Of a stretch of DNA of 64,000 nucleotides, positions 50,332 through 60,414 are shown one piece after another. Every line of letters starts with the position of its first letter. Within the stretch, counting starts at the first letter, position 1. Source of the stretch: JADJGC01 sp964617645. Its GTDB lineage: Bacteria > Zixibacteria > MSB-5A5 > CAIYYT01. Under the pieces are notes generated by a model. The model ran no database searches, was not told the DNA's origin, and saw only the letters and a list, made by a program, of their open reading frames with translations. Position numbers and translations under genes: made by a program. The stretch covers positions 1-64,000 of the forward strand of contig CAZTYE010000009.1 in assembly GCA_964617645.1 (NCBI GenBank), read 5' to 3'.

Positions 50332-52185
50332 CTACGCCCGATCCAGCGACTGACCCGGGTAAATGTTCAATGCCGCCATCCATTCTTTCAGTTTGCGGAC
50401 GCGGGTCGCGTCATCGGTCGGGATCACCAACGGACGACCGCGGCCATCGAGAATGATACCGACCACGCCGCCGGAGACCATCGCCTCGACCTTCTTGCCT
50501 GGACCTTCGCCGAGATCAAGCTTGCCGTCCGGCTCAAATGTGCCTTTGGCCTTGAGTGGCAGATTCGTCTTGGGATCATGACCCAGCGGGAAGAGCTTCA
50601 TCTCGCCATGCATGACTTTGCCTTCCTCGACTTTGCCGTCGGGGAACTCGAGGCGGAACTTCATCATCTCGCGACCTTCTTTGGAATCACCGGCCGGGGC
50701 AACGCAAGTGCCGAGGTGAATTAGGCAATCTTTGTTGAAGACCTCGGTTGCGGCCTGCGGATGCACGGTGGAAAGCACGCCCAATTGCGGCATCATGAAA
50801 ATCGAATCGACGGCGAGACGGGTGATACCCTCCGGCACGAAGGCATCGATCATCATTAGAGCCGACTGCTGGCGGCGCGGCGCATGCGAAAGCACCCCGC
50901 CGGAACCGATCAGCATGTTGAGAGTCATCATGTTCACCAGCGTCTGGCCGGAGGACTTCTGCTCGAAAGCATCCGCGATCGTGCGCTGTTGTTGCACGCC
51001 CTTGAGCACGGTCGCGAAGTTCTTATGCTGAATAAACGCCAATCTCAGAGCTTCTTTGGCGATGGCCTGCTCGAAGATCAACTCTTCCATCGACTGCGGA
51101 ATCGTCGTCGGGCGGATCATTTTGTTCTTCACGCGATTGCGCAGATCGCGCTCATCCATGTGGAACGGCACCCAGCGCATGACGTTGGGAAGACCGGCCT
51201 CCGCGAAAACATTGGAGACCGAGTAGCTCATGCCGAGATTGGCCGAGACGGTGCGGTTGAATACACCCTGAAATACTGAAAACACGTCGGTCGTGGCGCC
51301 GCCGATGTCGACGCCGACGACTTCGATATTCTCAATCTCGGAGATCGTCTTGATAATCAGTCCGACCGCGCCGGGAGTTGGCATGATCGGCGCATCGGTC
51401 ATGTCCATCAGCTTGCGATAGCCGGGAGCCTGTGCCATCACGTGTTCGAGGAACAGGTCGTGGATTGCCTCACGCGCCGGGAGCAGGTTCTCCCGCTCCA
51501 ACACCGGACGAAGATTATCAACTATTTTGAGATCGACCTTCTTTTCGAGCGAATGCTTGACCGGGTCGCGGGCATCCTTGTTGCCGGCGTAAATCACTGG
51601 TAGTTGGTAACTTGATCCCAGCCGGGGTCTGGGGTCTGCCGCCGAAAGCAACTCCGCCAATTCGACCACGTGGGTAGTTGCGCCGCCGTCGATTCCGCCG
51701 GCCAAGAGGATCATGTCGGGTCGCAGATGACGAATTCGCTCAATCTGCTGGTGCGGCTGGCGCTTGTCGTTTGAGGCAATCACGTCCATGACGATGGCGC
51801 CGGCGCCCAGAGCAGCACGTTCGGCGGATTCAGCGGTCATCGAGCGAACCACGCCTGCGACCATCATCTGAAGACCACCACCGGCGGAAGATGTCGAGAT
51901 ATAGATATCAGTGCCGACTTTCTGGCCATCTTTCGACCGTGGGGCAATTATCTTACTGTTGGCATCCAATAACTTACGGCCGGATAGCTCTTCGACTTCC
52001 TGCACGGCATTGAGCACACCCATTGTCACATCCTCGAACGGAGCTTCGACAGTAGTGGGCGCTTCGCCGCGGGTCATCAGTCGATATTGGCCATCGACCT
52101 TTTCGATAAGAATTGCTTTGGTAGTTGTGGAGCCGCAATCGGTCGCGAGAATGACTTCTATATCTTCGGGTTTTTGGTTGCTCAT
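50332..52185 (-). CDS. glmL: GlmL/MutL-family ASKHA protein
   Basis: A 617-residue protein of the GlmL (MutL of glutamate mutase) family, an actin/hexokinase-fold ATPase. Phosphate-1 loop VILATDCGSTTTKAILIE, phosphate-2 region VVGVDIGGATTDVFSVF, LLAGGIDGGATTHVVELAELL and a C-terminal region with VSGGVVGIILDGRGRPLVIPTDD. GlmL is proposed to chaperone or reactivate B12-dependent glutamate mutase; no mutase subunit gene is visible in this window. An ATG at 52185 with AAGGG upstream is preferred to one 8 codons earlier. Consensus promoter at 52269-52297. Confidence 0.9.
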   Translation of the reverse strand: MSNQKPEDIEVILATDCGSTTTKAILIEKVDGQYRLMTRGEAPTTVEAPFEDVTMGVLNAVQEVEELSGRKLLDANSKIIAPRSKDGQKVGTDIYISTSSAGGGLQMMVAGVVRSMTAESAERAALGAGAIVMDVIASNDKRQPHQQIERIRHLRPDMILLAGGIDGGATTHVVELAELLSAADPRPRLGSSYQLPVIYAGNKDARDPVKHSLEKKVDLKIVDNLRPVLERENLLPAREAIHDLFLEHVMAQAPGYRKLMDMTDAPIMPTPGAVGLIIKTISEIENIEVVGVDIGGATTDVFSVFQGVFNRTVSANLGMSYSVSNVFAEAGLPNVMRWVPFHMDERDLRNRVKNKMIRPTTIPQSMEELIFEQAIAKEALRLAFIQHKNFATVLKGVQQQRTIADAFEQKSSGQTLVNMMTLNMLIGSGGVLSHAPRRQQSALMMIDAFVPEGITRLAVDSIFMMPQLGVLSTVHPQAATEVFNKDCLIHLGTCVAPAGDSKEGREMMKFRLEFPDGKVEEGKVMHGEMKLFPLGHDPKTNLPLKAKGTFEPDGKLDLGEGPGKKVEAMVSGGVVGIILDGRGRPLVIPTDDATRVRKLKEWMAALNIYPGQSLDRA

Positions 52186-52268
52186 CGATTTACATCCCTT
52201 ATCCGCCAACGAAAAACAGCAAATTCCATCTACATTGGGCCGACTGTGCCGTCCGCCACAAGACTATA

Positions 52269-52297
52269 AGTATAATATTCCCCCACCCGCGTGTCAA
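52269..52297 (-). promoter_or_regulatory. Sigma70 consensus promoter for glmL
   Basis: Minus-strand -35 TTGACA (perfect), exactly 17 bp, -10 TATACT. Predicted start about 52262, 77 nt before the ATG. Confidence 0.72.
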
Positions 52298-52672
52298 CGT
52301 TCTTGCGATCTAAATGTGTTCGCTGGTTGCAGCTCGCGATCGAGAAATTGCTTTAGAATTGCGGCTCAGCAGCAAAAAGCGCTTGACTTTCAGGGGATGG
52401 TTTTTAGTTTACGTTTAAGGTAGAGCAAGGTCTGCACCTTAACAGAGTTTGAGACATTTTTACTTCCGCCCATCCGAGTTTAGGGCAGGTTTTATGAATC
52501 GACGAGTTAGACTCAATGACTCAATAAAATCACAAGAACACCGACAACAATGTCATCTTTGGAGGATGTGCCTATGAGACTACCTTCCGCCTGCGGGTCC
52601 TCCCGGGCGGAGCAAGAGGGAAGATGTGGGGATAGAACAATGCAAACTTTTGCCTTTGAGAAAGGTGAATCC
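52298..52672. other. Intergenic leader region upstream of giant dockerin protein
   Basis: No gene supported. A possible plus-strand promoter (TTGACT at 52383, 16 bp, TAGTTT) and a G+C-rich hairpin with arms TCCGCC / GGCGGA (52586-52611) lie here; the hairpin would be in the leader of the next gene. An upstream in-frame ATG at 52574 with GGAGG is possible, but it would place charged sequence ahead of the signal peptide. Confidence 0.4.
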
Positions 52673-55600
52673 ATGAATCGATGTAGAATGACTTTTCGCC
52701 TGCTCGGCATCTTGCTCGGCGTATTTTGCCTGATCGCACTTCCGGCGCTTGCCAAAGATGCCACTCCCGATGCACCGAAGTCGGTTAAAGTTCGGACTCA
52801 GGTTGTACAAGATGAACTCAAAGAGGTTGTAGGCCCCGGTGGCGTTAGCGTCGAATATCACGGCGAGAACGCCAAATTCAACGAGAAAGTTTCGGACGTT
52901 CCGGAATTTTCCGAGCCGGAAACCCGTGCTAATTTCCTCGTTGAAGGCTTCGAGGCGGCGACATTCCCGCCAACGAGCTGGACGGAGATCATTTTGAATT
53001 CCAGTTACAACTGGAAGAAGCAAACGGTCGGTACGGCTCACTCCGGCACCGGCGCTGCTGACGTTGAATATGATCCGTCGCTCGCGAATCAGGACGAGTG
53101 GCTGGTAAGCCCGGCGCTCAACTTTGGGTCGGCGACCGCCAACCTCAAAGTCGAGTTCTGGTGGAACATGAGCTACTACTGGGGCGTCACCCCTTACGAC
53201 AATTACGACTACGAATTGTGGATTTCGACAGACGGCGGTGGCACCTGGTCGACCAAGCTTTGGGACGAGTCCGGTGAAGGCGTGTTCTCGAACTTCACCT
53301 GGTACAAGGAAACGATCAGCCTTGCCGGCTATGTTGGCCAGACCAACGTCAAGTTAGCTTGGCGTTATGTCGGCGCCGACGGCGCCCAGGCCGCGTTGGA
53401 CGACATCATCGTGACCGATGATGCCGATCCGATTGGCCGTTGCTGCTATGGCGCCGGTCTTTGTGTTGATACGACGCAAACGCGTTGTAACTCGCTCAGC
53501 GGCGTGTGGAACTCGTCGCTGACCTGCGCGACCGCTTGCCCCACAGGTCCGGCGAATGATATGTGCGCGAATGCTATCGGCATTGGCGACGTAACTAACT
53601 TGCCGTTCGATCCGACCAACGGCACGCTCGACGGCCCGGGCGGTTACATCACCAACCGCAATATCTGGTATCTCTATACCGCTTCGTGCACCGGCACGGC
53701 AACCGTGTCGCTTTGCGGCTCTTCTTACGACACACGTGTGCGCGTCTGGCCAAACGACGTTTGTCCTCCGAGCGGGACCCAACTGGCACAGGATGATGAC
53801 GCCTGCGATGGCATTACTCCTCCCGGCTCAGGATTGGCCTCGATTACGACGTTCCCATGTGTCGCCGGGAACAAGTACCTGATCGAAGTTGCGCCGTATT
53901 CGGCGTCGACGACGATCGGCACCGGTTATCTGACGACCTCGTGCGCGGTTCCGACTCCGGGTGACAACTGCGCTTCGCCGTATGTGATAACTGTCGGCCT
54001 TGGCGATCTGCCGTATACGGCCTCCGGTTTGAACAACTGCGGTCGCGTCAACGATTACAGCAATACTTGCATGGGATCGTATGACGGCGGCGAAGACATG
54101 ATCATCCAGCTTAACCTGACTGACGCGGTCGTCGTCGATCTGACCCTCAATCCGAACGGCACGACTTACAGCGCCATGGCAATCGACAACGTTTGCCCGC
54201 TGGATATCGCCACCGGTTCTTGCCTCGGATTCGTCGGCACATCGTCAGGATCCGCCAAGATGATCACCGGCCTCAATCTTGCGGCCGGCACGTATTACAT
54301 CATGGTTGATACTTGGCCGAGTCCGAATTGCATCCCGAACTTTAGCATCACAATCGCCGGCGCGGCTCCGCCACCGCCGAACGATGCTTGCGCTAACGCC
54401 ATCGCGATTGGCGACGTTTCCAATCTGCCGTTTAGCACGGTTTCGGCGACGTTTGACGGTCCGGGTGGCTACATCGTCAGCCCGAACATCTGGTACAAAT
54501 ACACGGCTTCCTGCGATGGCGCTCTGACCGCCAGCCTGTGCGGTTCCGGTTATGATACCCGTATTCGCGTGTGGGATGGCGCCACCTGTCCGCCGACCCT
54601 GATGCTCGGCCAGGATGACGATTTCTGTGACGGTGTCAATCCTCCGGGATCGGGACTGGCTTCACAAGTTCAGGTACAAGTAGTTACCGGCAATCAATAT
54701 CTGATTGAAGTCGGTGGTTACACGACGAATACCGGCACCGGTGTTTTGAGCACCAGTTGTACGGTATTACCGCCGAATAACTTCTGTCAGGATGTAACTC
54801 CGGTTACTCTTGTTAGTGGTGTTCCGGTCACTTTCACCGGCGACAACACCGGCGCGATTAACCAGTGCGCGTCATTCCCGGGCGGACACGTTTGGGAAGC
54901 GTTTACGCTTACTGAGTGCTCGGATGTTACACTCGACTACTGCGGCACGACGCCGTTCTTCGAAAACGCTTGGTTGAACTTGGGTCTCGGCTGCCCATGC
55001 GCATCGTTTACTCCTGCCGGTGCCTTCAACACGACCAGTTGCGGCGACGGCAACGTATCGATTACCTGGCTGGGTTTGACCCCGGGTACTTACTATTACC
55101 CGGTGCTTTCTGAGCCCGGCGCCATGGGACCGTACACGATCAATGTTGTGGCCACCACGACGGCGGCGTATTGTGCGGCTTCCGGCACGACTTGCGATGA
55201 ATACATCAGCAAGGTGCAGGTGGGGACGATCAACAATTCGTCGACCTGCGGCAATTACGTCGACTACACGAGCATCTCGACCGAGATGGTCAAGACCGTC
55301 GGCTATCCGATTACCGTCACGAATGGTCTGCCGTATACCAGCGACCAGTGTGGCGTTTGGGTAGACTGGAACCAGGATCTGTGCTTCGACGCGACGGAGA
55401 AGATCACGATGACCGGCGGGCCGGCGTCCTTCACGGGCACGATTACGCCGCCGATGGCGGCGCTGCCGGGCGACACCCGCATGCGCGTACGCATAACCTA
55501 CACCGGAGCGGTTGCTCCGTGCGGTGCGACAACGTATGGCGAAGTCGAAGACTATACAATTGAAGTCATCGACATCGCGCCGCGCGCCACCTGCGCACCG

Positions 55601-56176
55601 GATCCGCAATACGTGTACTTCTCGTTTGCGGTCGTTCCGATCATCGACAACTTCTATGTCGGTATGTTCAACAGCCCGTACACGGCAGCGGACGTCGATC
55701 TGACTTCGCTGACGATCAACGGCTCTCCGGCGACCGTTGCGGTTGTCGAGCCGAGCAATCCGGGATTCCTTGGCGCAGTCGTCAAGGCCGATCTGCCGGC
55801 TAACGTGTTCTTGCCGCCGTACGGCGCCCTGTTCGACGCCAACGTCGAGCCGTTCACCGTTGCGGGACAATTCACCGACCTGACGCCGTTCTCGATCACC
55901 GGTGATGTGGTCATCATCGGCCGTTCGTCGCCGTCGCCGAATCGCTTCATCACTCCGGAGACCGGTGTGGTGTTGGTACCGGGTGACTTCGACGAGTCCG
56001 GCATGATCTCGATTGCGGACGCGGTCGCGCTGATCAACTTCATCTTCGCCGGAGCATCCGCGCCGGCCAATCAGTTGATCGGTGATGCCGACTGCTCGGC
56101 AAACGTCTCGATTGCCGACGCTGTCTACTTGATTAACTACATCTTTGCCGCCGGCGCCGCGCCGTGCGTGCCCTGA
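52673..56176 (+). CDS. Giant exported multidomain protein with dockerin pair
   Basis: A 1,167-residue secreted protein. Signal peptide MNRCRMTFRLLGILLGVFCLIALPALA. Residues about 90-250 form a lectin/MAM-like jelly roll (VEGFEAATFPPTSWTEI, NQDEWLVSPALNFG, LAWRYVGADGAQAALDDIIV). Two Cys-rich repeats follow, about 295-424 and 569-694, each beginning ND-x-CANAI-x-IGDV and holding YDTR-x-RVW and QDDD-x-CDG. A GEVED-type domain ends near 960 (TTYGEVEDYTIEV). The C-terminus carries two dockerin-like units (GDFDESGMISIADAVALINFIF and GDADCSANVSIADAVYLINYIF). No catalytic motif was found, so an adhesive or matrix role is likely. AAAGGTG lies 5 nt before the ATG. A terminator follows the gene. Confidence 0.82.
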   Translation: MNRCRMTFRLLGILLGVFCLIALPALAKDATPDAPKSVKVRTQVVQDELKEVVGPGGVSVEYHGENAKFNEKVSDVPEFSEPETRANFLVEGFEAATFPPTSWTEIILNSSYNWKKQTVGTAHSGTGAADVEYDPSLANQDEWLVSPALNFGSATANLKVEFWWNMSYYWGVTPYDNYDYELWISTDGGGTWSTKLWDESGEGVFSNFTWYKETISLAGYVGQTNVKLAWRYVGADGAQAALDDIIVTDDADPIGRCCYGAGLCVDTTQTRCNSLSGVWNSSLTCATACPTGPANDMCANAIGIGDVTNLPFDPTNGTLDGPGGYITNRNIWYLYTASCTGTATVSLCGSSYDTRVRVWPNDVCPPSGTQLAQDDDACDGITPPGSGLASITTFPCVAGNKYLIEVAPYSASTTIGTGYLTTSCAVPTPGDNCASPYVITVGLGDLPYTASGLNNCGRVNDYSNTCMGSYDGGEDMIIQLNLTDAVVVDLTLNPNGTTYSAMAIDNVCPLDIATGSCLGFVGTSSGSAKMITGLNLAAGTYYIMVDTWPSPNCIPNFSITIAGAAPPPPNDACANAIAIGDVSNLPFSTVSATFDGPGGYIVSPNIWYKYTASCDGALTASLCGSGYDTRIRVWDGATCPPTLMLGQDDDFCDGVNPPGSGLASQVQVQVVTGNQYLIEVGGYTTNTGTGVLSTSCTVLPPNNFCQDVTPVTLVSGVPVTFTGDNTGAINQCASFPGGHVWEAFTLTECSDVTLDYCGTTPFFENAWLNLGLGCPCASFTPAGAFNTTSCGDGNVSITWLGLTPGTYYYPVLSEPGAMGPYTINVVATTTAAYCAASGTTCDEYISKVQVGTINNSSTCGNYVDYTSISTEMVKTVGYPITVTNGLPYTSDQCGVWVDWNQDLCFDATEKITMTGGPASFTGTITPPMAALPGDTRMRVRITYTGAVAPCGATTYGEVEDYTIEVIDIAPRATCAPDPQYVYFSFAVVPIIDNFYVGMFNSPYTAADVDLTSLTINGSPATVAVVEPSNPGFLGAVVKADLPANVFLPPYGALFDANVEPFTVAGQFTDLTPFSITGDVVIIGRSSPSPNRFITPETGVVLVPGDFDESGMISIADAVALINFIFAGASAPANQLIGDADCSANVSIADAVYLINYIFAAGAAPCVP

Positions 56177-56241
56177 TTGTAGTAGTCTGATCTTCTGAGT
56201 TGGATCGCTGCCCCTACCGGCGGCGATCCGACGGCAAATGT

Positions 56242-56282
56242 CAACGGGAGTTCGCTACTGCGGCGGACTCCCGTTGTTCTTG
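56242..56282 (+). terminator. Intrinsic terminator after giant dockerin protein
   Basis: Perfect 10-bp stem CAACGGGAGT / ACTCCCGTTG followed by TTCTTG. A smaller hairpin (GGATCGC / GCGATCC, 56202-56229) precedes it. Confidence 0.65.
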
Positions 56283-56335
56283 ACGCGTCGCGACGTCAAT
56301 TCTGCGTCGGATGCACTAAAGCCATCGAAATGCGC

Positions 56336-56363
56336 TTGTCGGAAGCGAGTTGAGGACTATAAT
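56336..56363 (+). promoter_or_regulatory. Sigma70-type promoter for trypsin-like protease
   Basis: -35 TTGTCG, 16 bp, -10 TATAAT (perfect); predicted start about 56370, 54 nt before the ATG at 56424. Confidence 0.6.
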
Positions 56364-56423
56364 TACGGACTCAGTCTTTCTGGTGCATTGGCGTTACCAC
56401 CACTTACTTCGGGAGTTGGAATC

Positions 56424-59400
56424 ATGGGACTAATCGCTTGTTCCTCTCGTTGGCGGCGAAATCTCCGGTGTCGCAAAACTGCTCTGGCGCGACTGGGGGT
56501 AAACGTGCTGGCGCTGCTCGCTGTATTCGCGACATCAGCAGTCGCGCAAGTTTCATCGGGGGGGACACCTCCGAGTTTTACCAAGTCACTGCGATCCGAT
56601 GTCGAGCGCATCGATCTCGGCCCCGTTGATGTTGCGCGTCTATTGGCCGAGGACGCCGCCGAGCGCGACAAGGCAGTGCCGTTTCGGTTTGGCCACGCTT
56701 TCGATGTCAACTGGTCGATCGACGACGTTGGCACCTGGGAAGACCTTCCCGACGGTGGCCGCGTTTGGCGCTTGACGGTCGCCACACCGGGCGCTTACTC
56801 GATCAACATGGTTCTGAGTCGCTACCGCCTTCCCGAAGGTGCGCAGCTTTTCGTCTACAACGTCGACCGCTCGATGGTTGTCGGCGCGTTTACTTCCAAG
56901 AACAACAAGCCGACCGGTGAAATGGCTATCCAGCCCGTGCGCGGCGATGAAGTGACGATTGAGTATTATGAACCGGCAGCGGTTGTCTACGAAGGCGAAC
57001 TGGTCTTTGCGCACATCGTTCATGCCTACCGCGACATCTTCCGTATCGCGAAGGATGCTACCGATTTCGGGGGCTCCGGTTCATGTAACAACAACGTCAA
57101 TTGCCCGGAGGGCGCCAACTGGCAGAAGGAAAAGCGCAGCGTGGCGATGATTCTCCTGTCGAACGGCACGCGCTATTGTTCGGGATCGATGGTGAACAAC
57201 GTGCGTCAAGACAAGACACCTTATTTCTTGACCGCTAATCATTGCGCGAGTGGTCCCACGACGTGGATCATCATGTTTAATTACGAAAGCCCGTCCTGCG
57301 CCAACATCAACGGACCGACGTTTATGACCGTGCAGGGCACGACTGTCAGGGCGAGCTACTCGACGTCGGACGTCTTTCTCGTGCAACTCAACGAAGCGCC
57401 GCCGGACTCCTACAAAGTCACTTTCGGCGGTTGGAGCAATGTCAATGCCGGTGGCGATTCATCCGTAGCGATTCATCATCCGGCCGGCGACATTAAGAAG
57501 ATATCGTTTGATTACGGCACGATTACTTCGACCGCTTATCTCGGCGAAACCGTTGATCCGGCGCAGTCGCATTGGCGCATTACGCAATGGGAAGACGGCA
57601 CGACCGAAGGCGGTTCGTCCGGTTCGCCGCTTTACAACAAGCAGCACCAGGTCGTCGGCCAGCTTCACGGCGGGTATGCCTCGTGCACCAGCATTACTTC
57701 CGACTGGTACGGCAAGTTCTCGATGTCGTGGACCGGTGGCGGAACTTCGAGTTCGCGTCTGCGCGACTGGCTCGATCCGGATAACACCGGCGCGACGACG
57801 CTGAATACCTGGGACCCCTACGCGGGCGTGCAGATCGTTCATACACCGCTGTCGGATACGAAAGACGCGGTCAACCCCTACCCGGTGGTGGCGCAAATTA
57901 CCGCCGATGCGGCCATGAACCCGGATTCGATGTTTCTGAAATACTCAATCGGTGTCAGCAACTACACCAATCTCTTGGTCGCGACCGGCAATCCCAACCA
58001 ATATGCAGCGAATATTCCGGCGCAAGCGCCGGGAACGGTCGTGAATTATTTCCTCGAGGCCCACGCCGTTAACGGTAAAGCCGATACGACGGATGTTTAT
58101 AGTTTCAAAGTCATCGACTACAACGTGCTCCTGACACCCAGCCTGTCGATCGCTACCGGCGCGGTCGACGACACGGTCTGGCACAGCTTCACCGCCACTA
58201 ACGACGGAGTGTTCAATGACAATCTGTCGCTAACTTTGCTGAATGCGGACTGGCCGACGACGCTCTGGGATAATGCTCAGACCACTCAAATCTCGAGCAC
58301 CGGATCCCTCGCACCGAATGCGACATACAGTTTCAAGGCGCGGGTAATCGTTCCGATCAGTGTCTACGGGCAAGGCGACACGGCGACTGTACGCGCGACA
58401 TCGGGCGGCAATCCGCTGATGTTCAAGTCCTCGACGCTGCGGACGACTTCCGCCGGTCAGCCGTTGACAGTACCGTTCTATGATGATTTCCCGGCAACGA
58501 CGGTTGATCCGGCCAAGTGGGTACAGGCGACAAACGTTACGATCGACGCGGTAGGAATCACTGAGCCGAGCGAACCCTACAGCGTGAGACTCAACGGCAA
58601 TCCGACCGGCGCGGACACGCTGATGTCGCAAGCGATCGACTTAAACGTCGTTGGCGGCGTTAACGTGGTTTACTCCTACGAGCGTCAAGGCGGAGGCGAC
58701 AAGCCCGAAACCGGCGATGATTTGATTGTCGAGTACTTCACAAATGTCGGCACATGGGCTGAATTATCACGGCAATTGGGCTCCGGACCGGCAATGACCA
58801 GCTATGCGACCGTGACGGTTGGTGTGCCGACCAACGGTTACCATTCGGCATTCCGGCTTCGCTTCCGCAGTATCGCCCAGACGGGCGCTTTCGACGATTG
58901 GTTCATCGATAACATCAGCGTGGATTTTGGACCGACCATTTCCCCGAATCCGGCGACGATGAATGTCTCGCTCTACGAAAATGACTCTACGGTCAATCAG
59001 TTGATGATCCAAAATACCGGCTTGGGATCGCTCACTTATTCGATGGTGGTGGTCCCTGATCTCAGCAAATCGCTGGAGCTGTTCAATCAGCTGCAATCGT
59101 TGGGGTTGACTCATCCCGCGTCGTATCCGGTCGACGAGTTTGATCGCTTGCTGTACAACGAGATCAAGGGCGCCGAAGGTCTCGCACCCAAGGGCCCGGA
59201 GATCGTTTTCAATGCCGGCGGACCGGACGCCTTTGGCTATTACTGGTTGGACTCGGATGAGCCCGGCGGTCCCAATTTTAATTGGATCGATATCAGCGGT
59301 ACCGGAACGGATGTGATCGGCGGCCTGAATGACGACAATTTTGTAGGGCCGTTCCCGATCGGATTTGTCTTCCCGTATTATGATTCGATCTACACGCAGT

Positions 59401-60242
59401 TTTATATTTCGTCGAACGGCTATATCGGCTTTGGCCCGACGACGAACTACAACGTCTTTACAAATACTCCCGTACCGGACACCGCAAGCCCGAATAACGT
59501 CATCTACTGGTGCTGGGACGACCTCAACCCCGACGATCCGCAGAACACCAGCGGTAAAGTTCTATACCAGAACGTCGGCGGGGATTTGGTGATTTCCTTC
59601 ATCGATTATCCGGAGTATGACGGATCGGTAAATCCCGGCGATGTCATCACTGCACAGGTGATTTTGTCGCCGAGCGGCAACATCAAGCTGCAGTACCTGT
59701 CGTTTGGCTCCGGTTTTGTGATCAATGAGTCGACGACCGGCGTTGAGAACAAGAACGGAACCATCGGCCTCCAGATCGCGCTGAACAACAATTACATCAA
59801 ACCGAATCTGGCGGTTGAAATCGCCAAGCCGAAGACCTGGGCATTTCCGGCTTCGTCTTCCGGATCAGTGCCGCCCGGCCAAGCGGACACGGTGGGAATC
59901 AAGTTCGTCAGCGCCGGTCTCGATACCGGTGTTTACAAGGCGACACTGAAGATCTCATCAAACGACCCACTGCCGGCCAACAACCCGTACAACATGCCGC
60001 TCAAACTTACGGTAATGCCGCCGCCGCCGCCATACACTTGCGGCGACAGCAACGCGGATGACGCCGTGAGCATTGCCGACGCGGTGTTTGTTATCGAGTA
60101 CATCTTCTCCGGCGGGCCGGCACCCGATCCAGTCGGGCGCGCGGATGTCGACTGCAGCGGCGCTGTCAGTATCGCTGACGCTGTCTATTTGATCGAATAC
60201 ATCTTCTCGGGCGGCGCTGCGCCATGTGCCGCCTGTCCGTAG
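56424..60242 (+). CDS. Secreted trypsin-like (S1, lysyl-endopeptidase-type) protease with dockerin pair
   Basis: A 1,272-residue exported protein. After a basic N-region and hydrophobic core (LARLGVNVLALLAVFATSAVAQV) comes a propeptide, then a chymotrypsin-fold domain with His273 (YFLTANHCAS), Asp316 (STSDVFLVQL) and Ser399 (GSSGSPLY). Paired cysteines and the overall layout resemble lysyl endopeptidase and its secreted relatives. Later parts: Ig-like and immune-inhibitor-like jelly-roll segments (about 690-830), an ASPD-type SPOR-like fold near 920-1160, and a C-terminal dockerin-like pair (DAVSIADAVFVIEYIF and GAVSIADAVYLIEYIF) ending GGAAPCAACP. GGGAG is 8 nt before the ATG. Single gene, own promoter, terminator downstream. 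Confidence 0.88.
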   Translation: MGLIACSSRWRRNLRCRKTALARLGVNVLALLAVFATSAVAQVSSGGTPPSFTKSLRSDVERIDLGPVDVARLLAEDAAERDKAVPFRFGHAFDVNWSIDDVGTWEDLPDGGRVWRLTVATPGAYSINMVLSRYRLPEGAQLFVYNVDRSMVVGAFTSKNNKPTGEMAIQPVRGDEVTIEYYEPAAVVYEGELVFAHIVHAYRDIFRIAKDATDFGGSGSCNNNVNCPEGANWQKEKRSVAMILLSNGTRYCSGSMVNNVRQDKTPYFLTANHCASGPTTWIIMFNYESPSCANINGPTFMTVQGTTVRASYSTSDVFLVQLNEAPPDSYKVTFGGWSNVNAGGDSSVAIHHPAGDIKKISFDYGTITSTAYLGETVDPAQSHWRITQWEDGTTEGGSSGSPLYNKQHQVVGQLHGGYASCTSITSDWYGKFSMSWTGGGTSSSRLRDWLDPDNTGATTLNTWDPYAGVQIVHTPLSDTKDAVNPYPVVAQITADAAMNPDSMFLKYSIGVSNYTNLLVATGNPNQYAANIPAQAPGTVVNYFLEAHAVNGKADTTDVYSFKVIDYNVLLTPSLSIATGAVDDTVWHSFTATNDGVFNDNLSLTLLNADWPTTLWDNAQTTQISSTGSLAPNATYSFKARVIVPISVYGQGDTATVRATSGGNPLMFKSSTLRTTSAGQPLTVPFYDDFPATTVDPAKWVQATNVTIDAVGITEPSEPYSVRLNGNPTGADTLMSQAIDLNVVGGVNVVYSYERQGGGDKPETGDDLIVEYFTNVGTWAELSRQLGSGPAMTSYATVTVGVPTNGYHSAFRLRFRSIAQTGAFDDWFIDNISVDFGPTISPNPATMNVSLYENDSTVNQLMIQNTGLGSLTYSMVVVPDLSKSLELFNQLQSLGLTHPASYPVDEFDRLLYNEIKGAEGLAPKGPEIVFNAGGPDAFGYYWLDSDEPGGPNFNWIDISGTGTDVIGGLNDDNFVGPFPIGFVFPYYDSIYTQFYISSNGYIGFGPTTNYNVFTNTPVPDTASPNNVIYWCWDDLNPDDPQNTSGKVLYQNVGGDLVISFIDYPEYDGSVNPGDVITAQVILSPSGNIKLQYLSFGSGFVINESTTGVENKNGTIGLQIALNNNYIKPNLAVEIAKPKTWAFPASSSGSVPPGQADTVGIKFVSAGLDTGVYKATLKISSNDPLPANNPYNMPLKLTVMPPPPPYTCGDSNADDAVSIADAVFVIEYIFSGGPAPDPVGRADVDCSGAVSIADAVYLIEYIFSGGAAPCAACP

Positions 60243-60290
60243 GAGCCGAGCTATCCTCCTCTGAAAGCGGGGAACCATTAGTTCGAATTC

Positions 60291-60320
60291 AGGGCGACCC
60301 TTCCGGTCGCCCTGATACTT
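60291..60320 (+). terminator. Probable terminator after trypsin-like protease
   Basis: Perfect 9-bp stem AGGGCGACC / GGTCGCCCT with a 5-nt loop; the downstream T-rich tract is weak (GATACTTTG). Confidence 0.55.
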
Positions 60321-60414
60321 TGTCGGTGTGACGGTCGTCATAGTCACCAGAATTTTCTTGGAAACGCCGCAGAAATCGATTGTTTAATTCTTCGAACTTG
60401 AATTAGGAGGATAC

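Noticed and set aside
49501..50724. 407-codon open frame antisense to the GlmL partner and glmL
   Set aside because: Crosses two real genes on the other strand and gives a His/Asp/Phe-rich nonsense-like product.
52550..52672. Possible cyclic-di-GMP riboswitch in the leader of the giant dockerin gene
   Set aside because: The conserved GEMM-I elements (GCAAACC and GGACGCAAAGCC) are missing; only a simple G+C hairpin is present.
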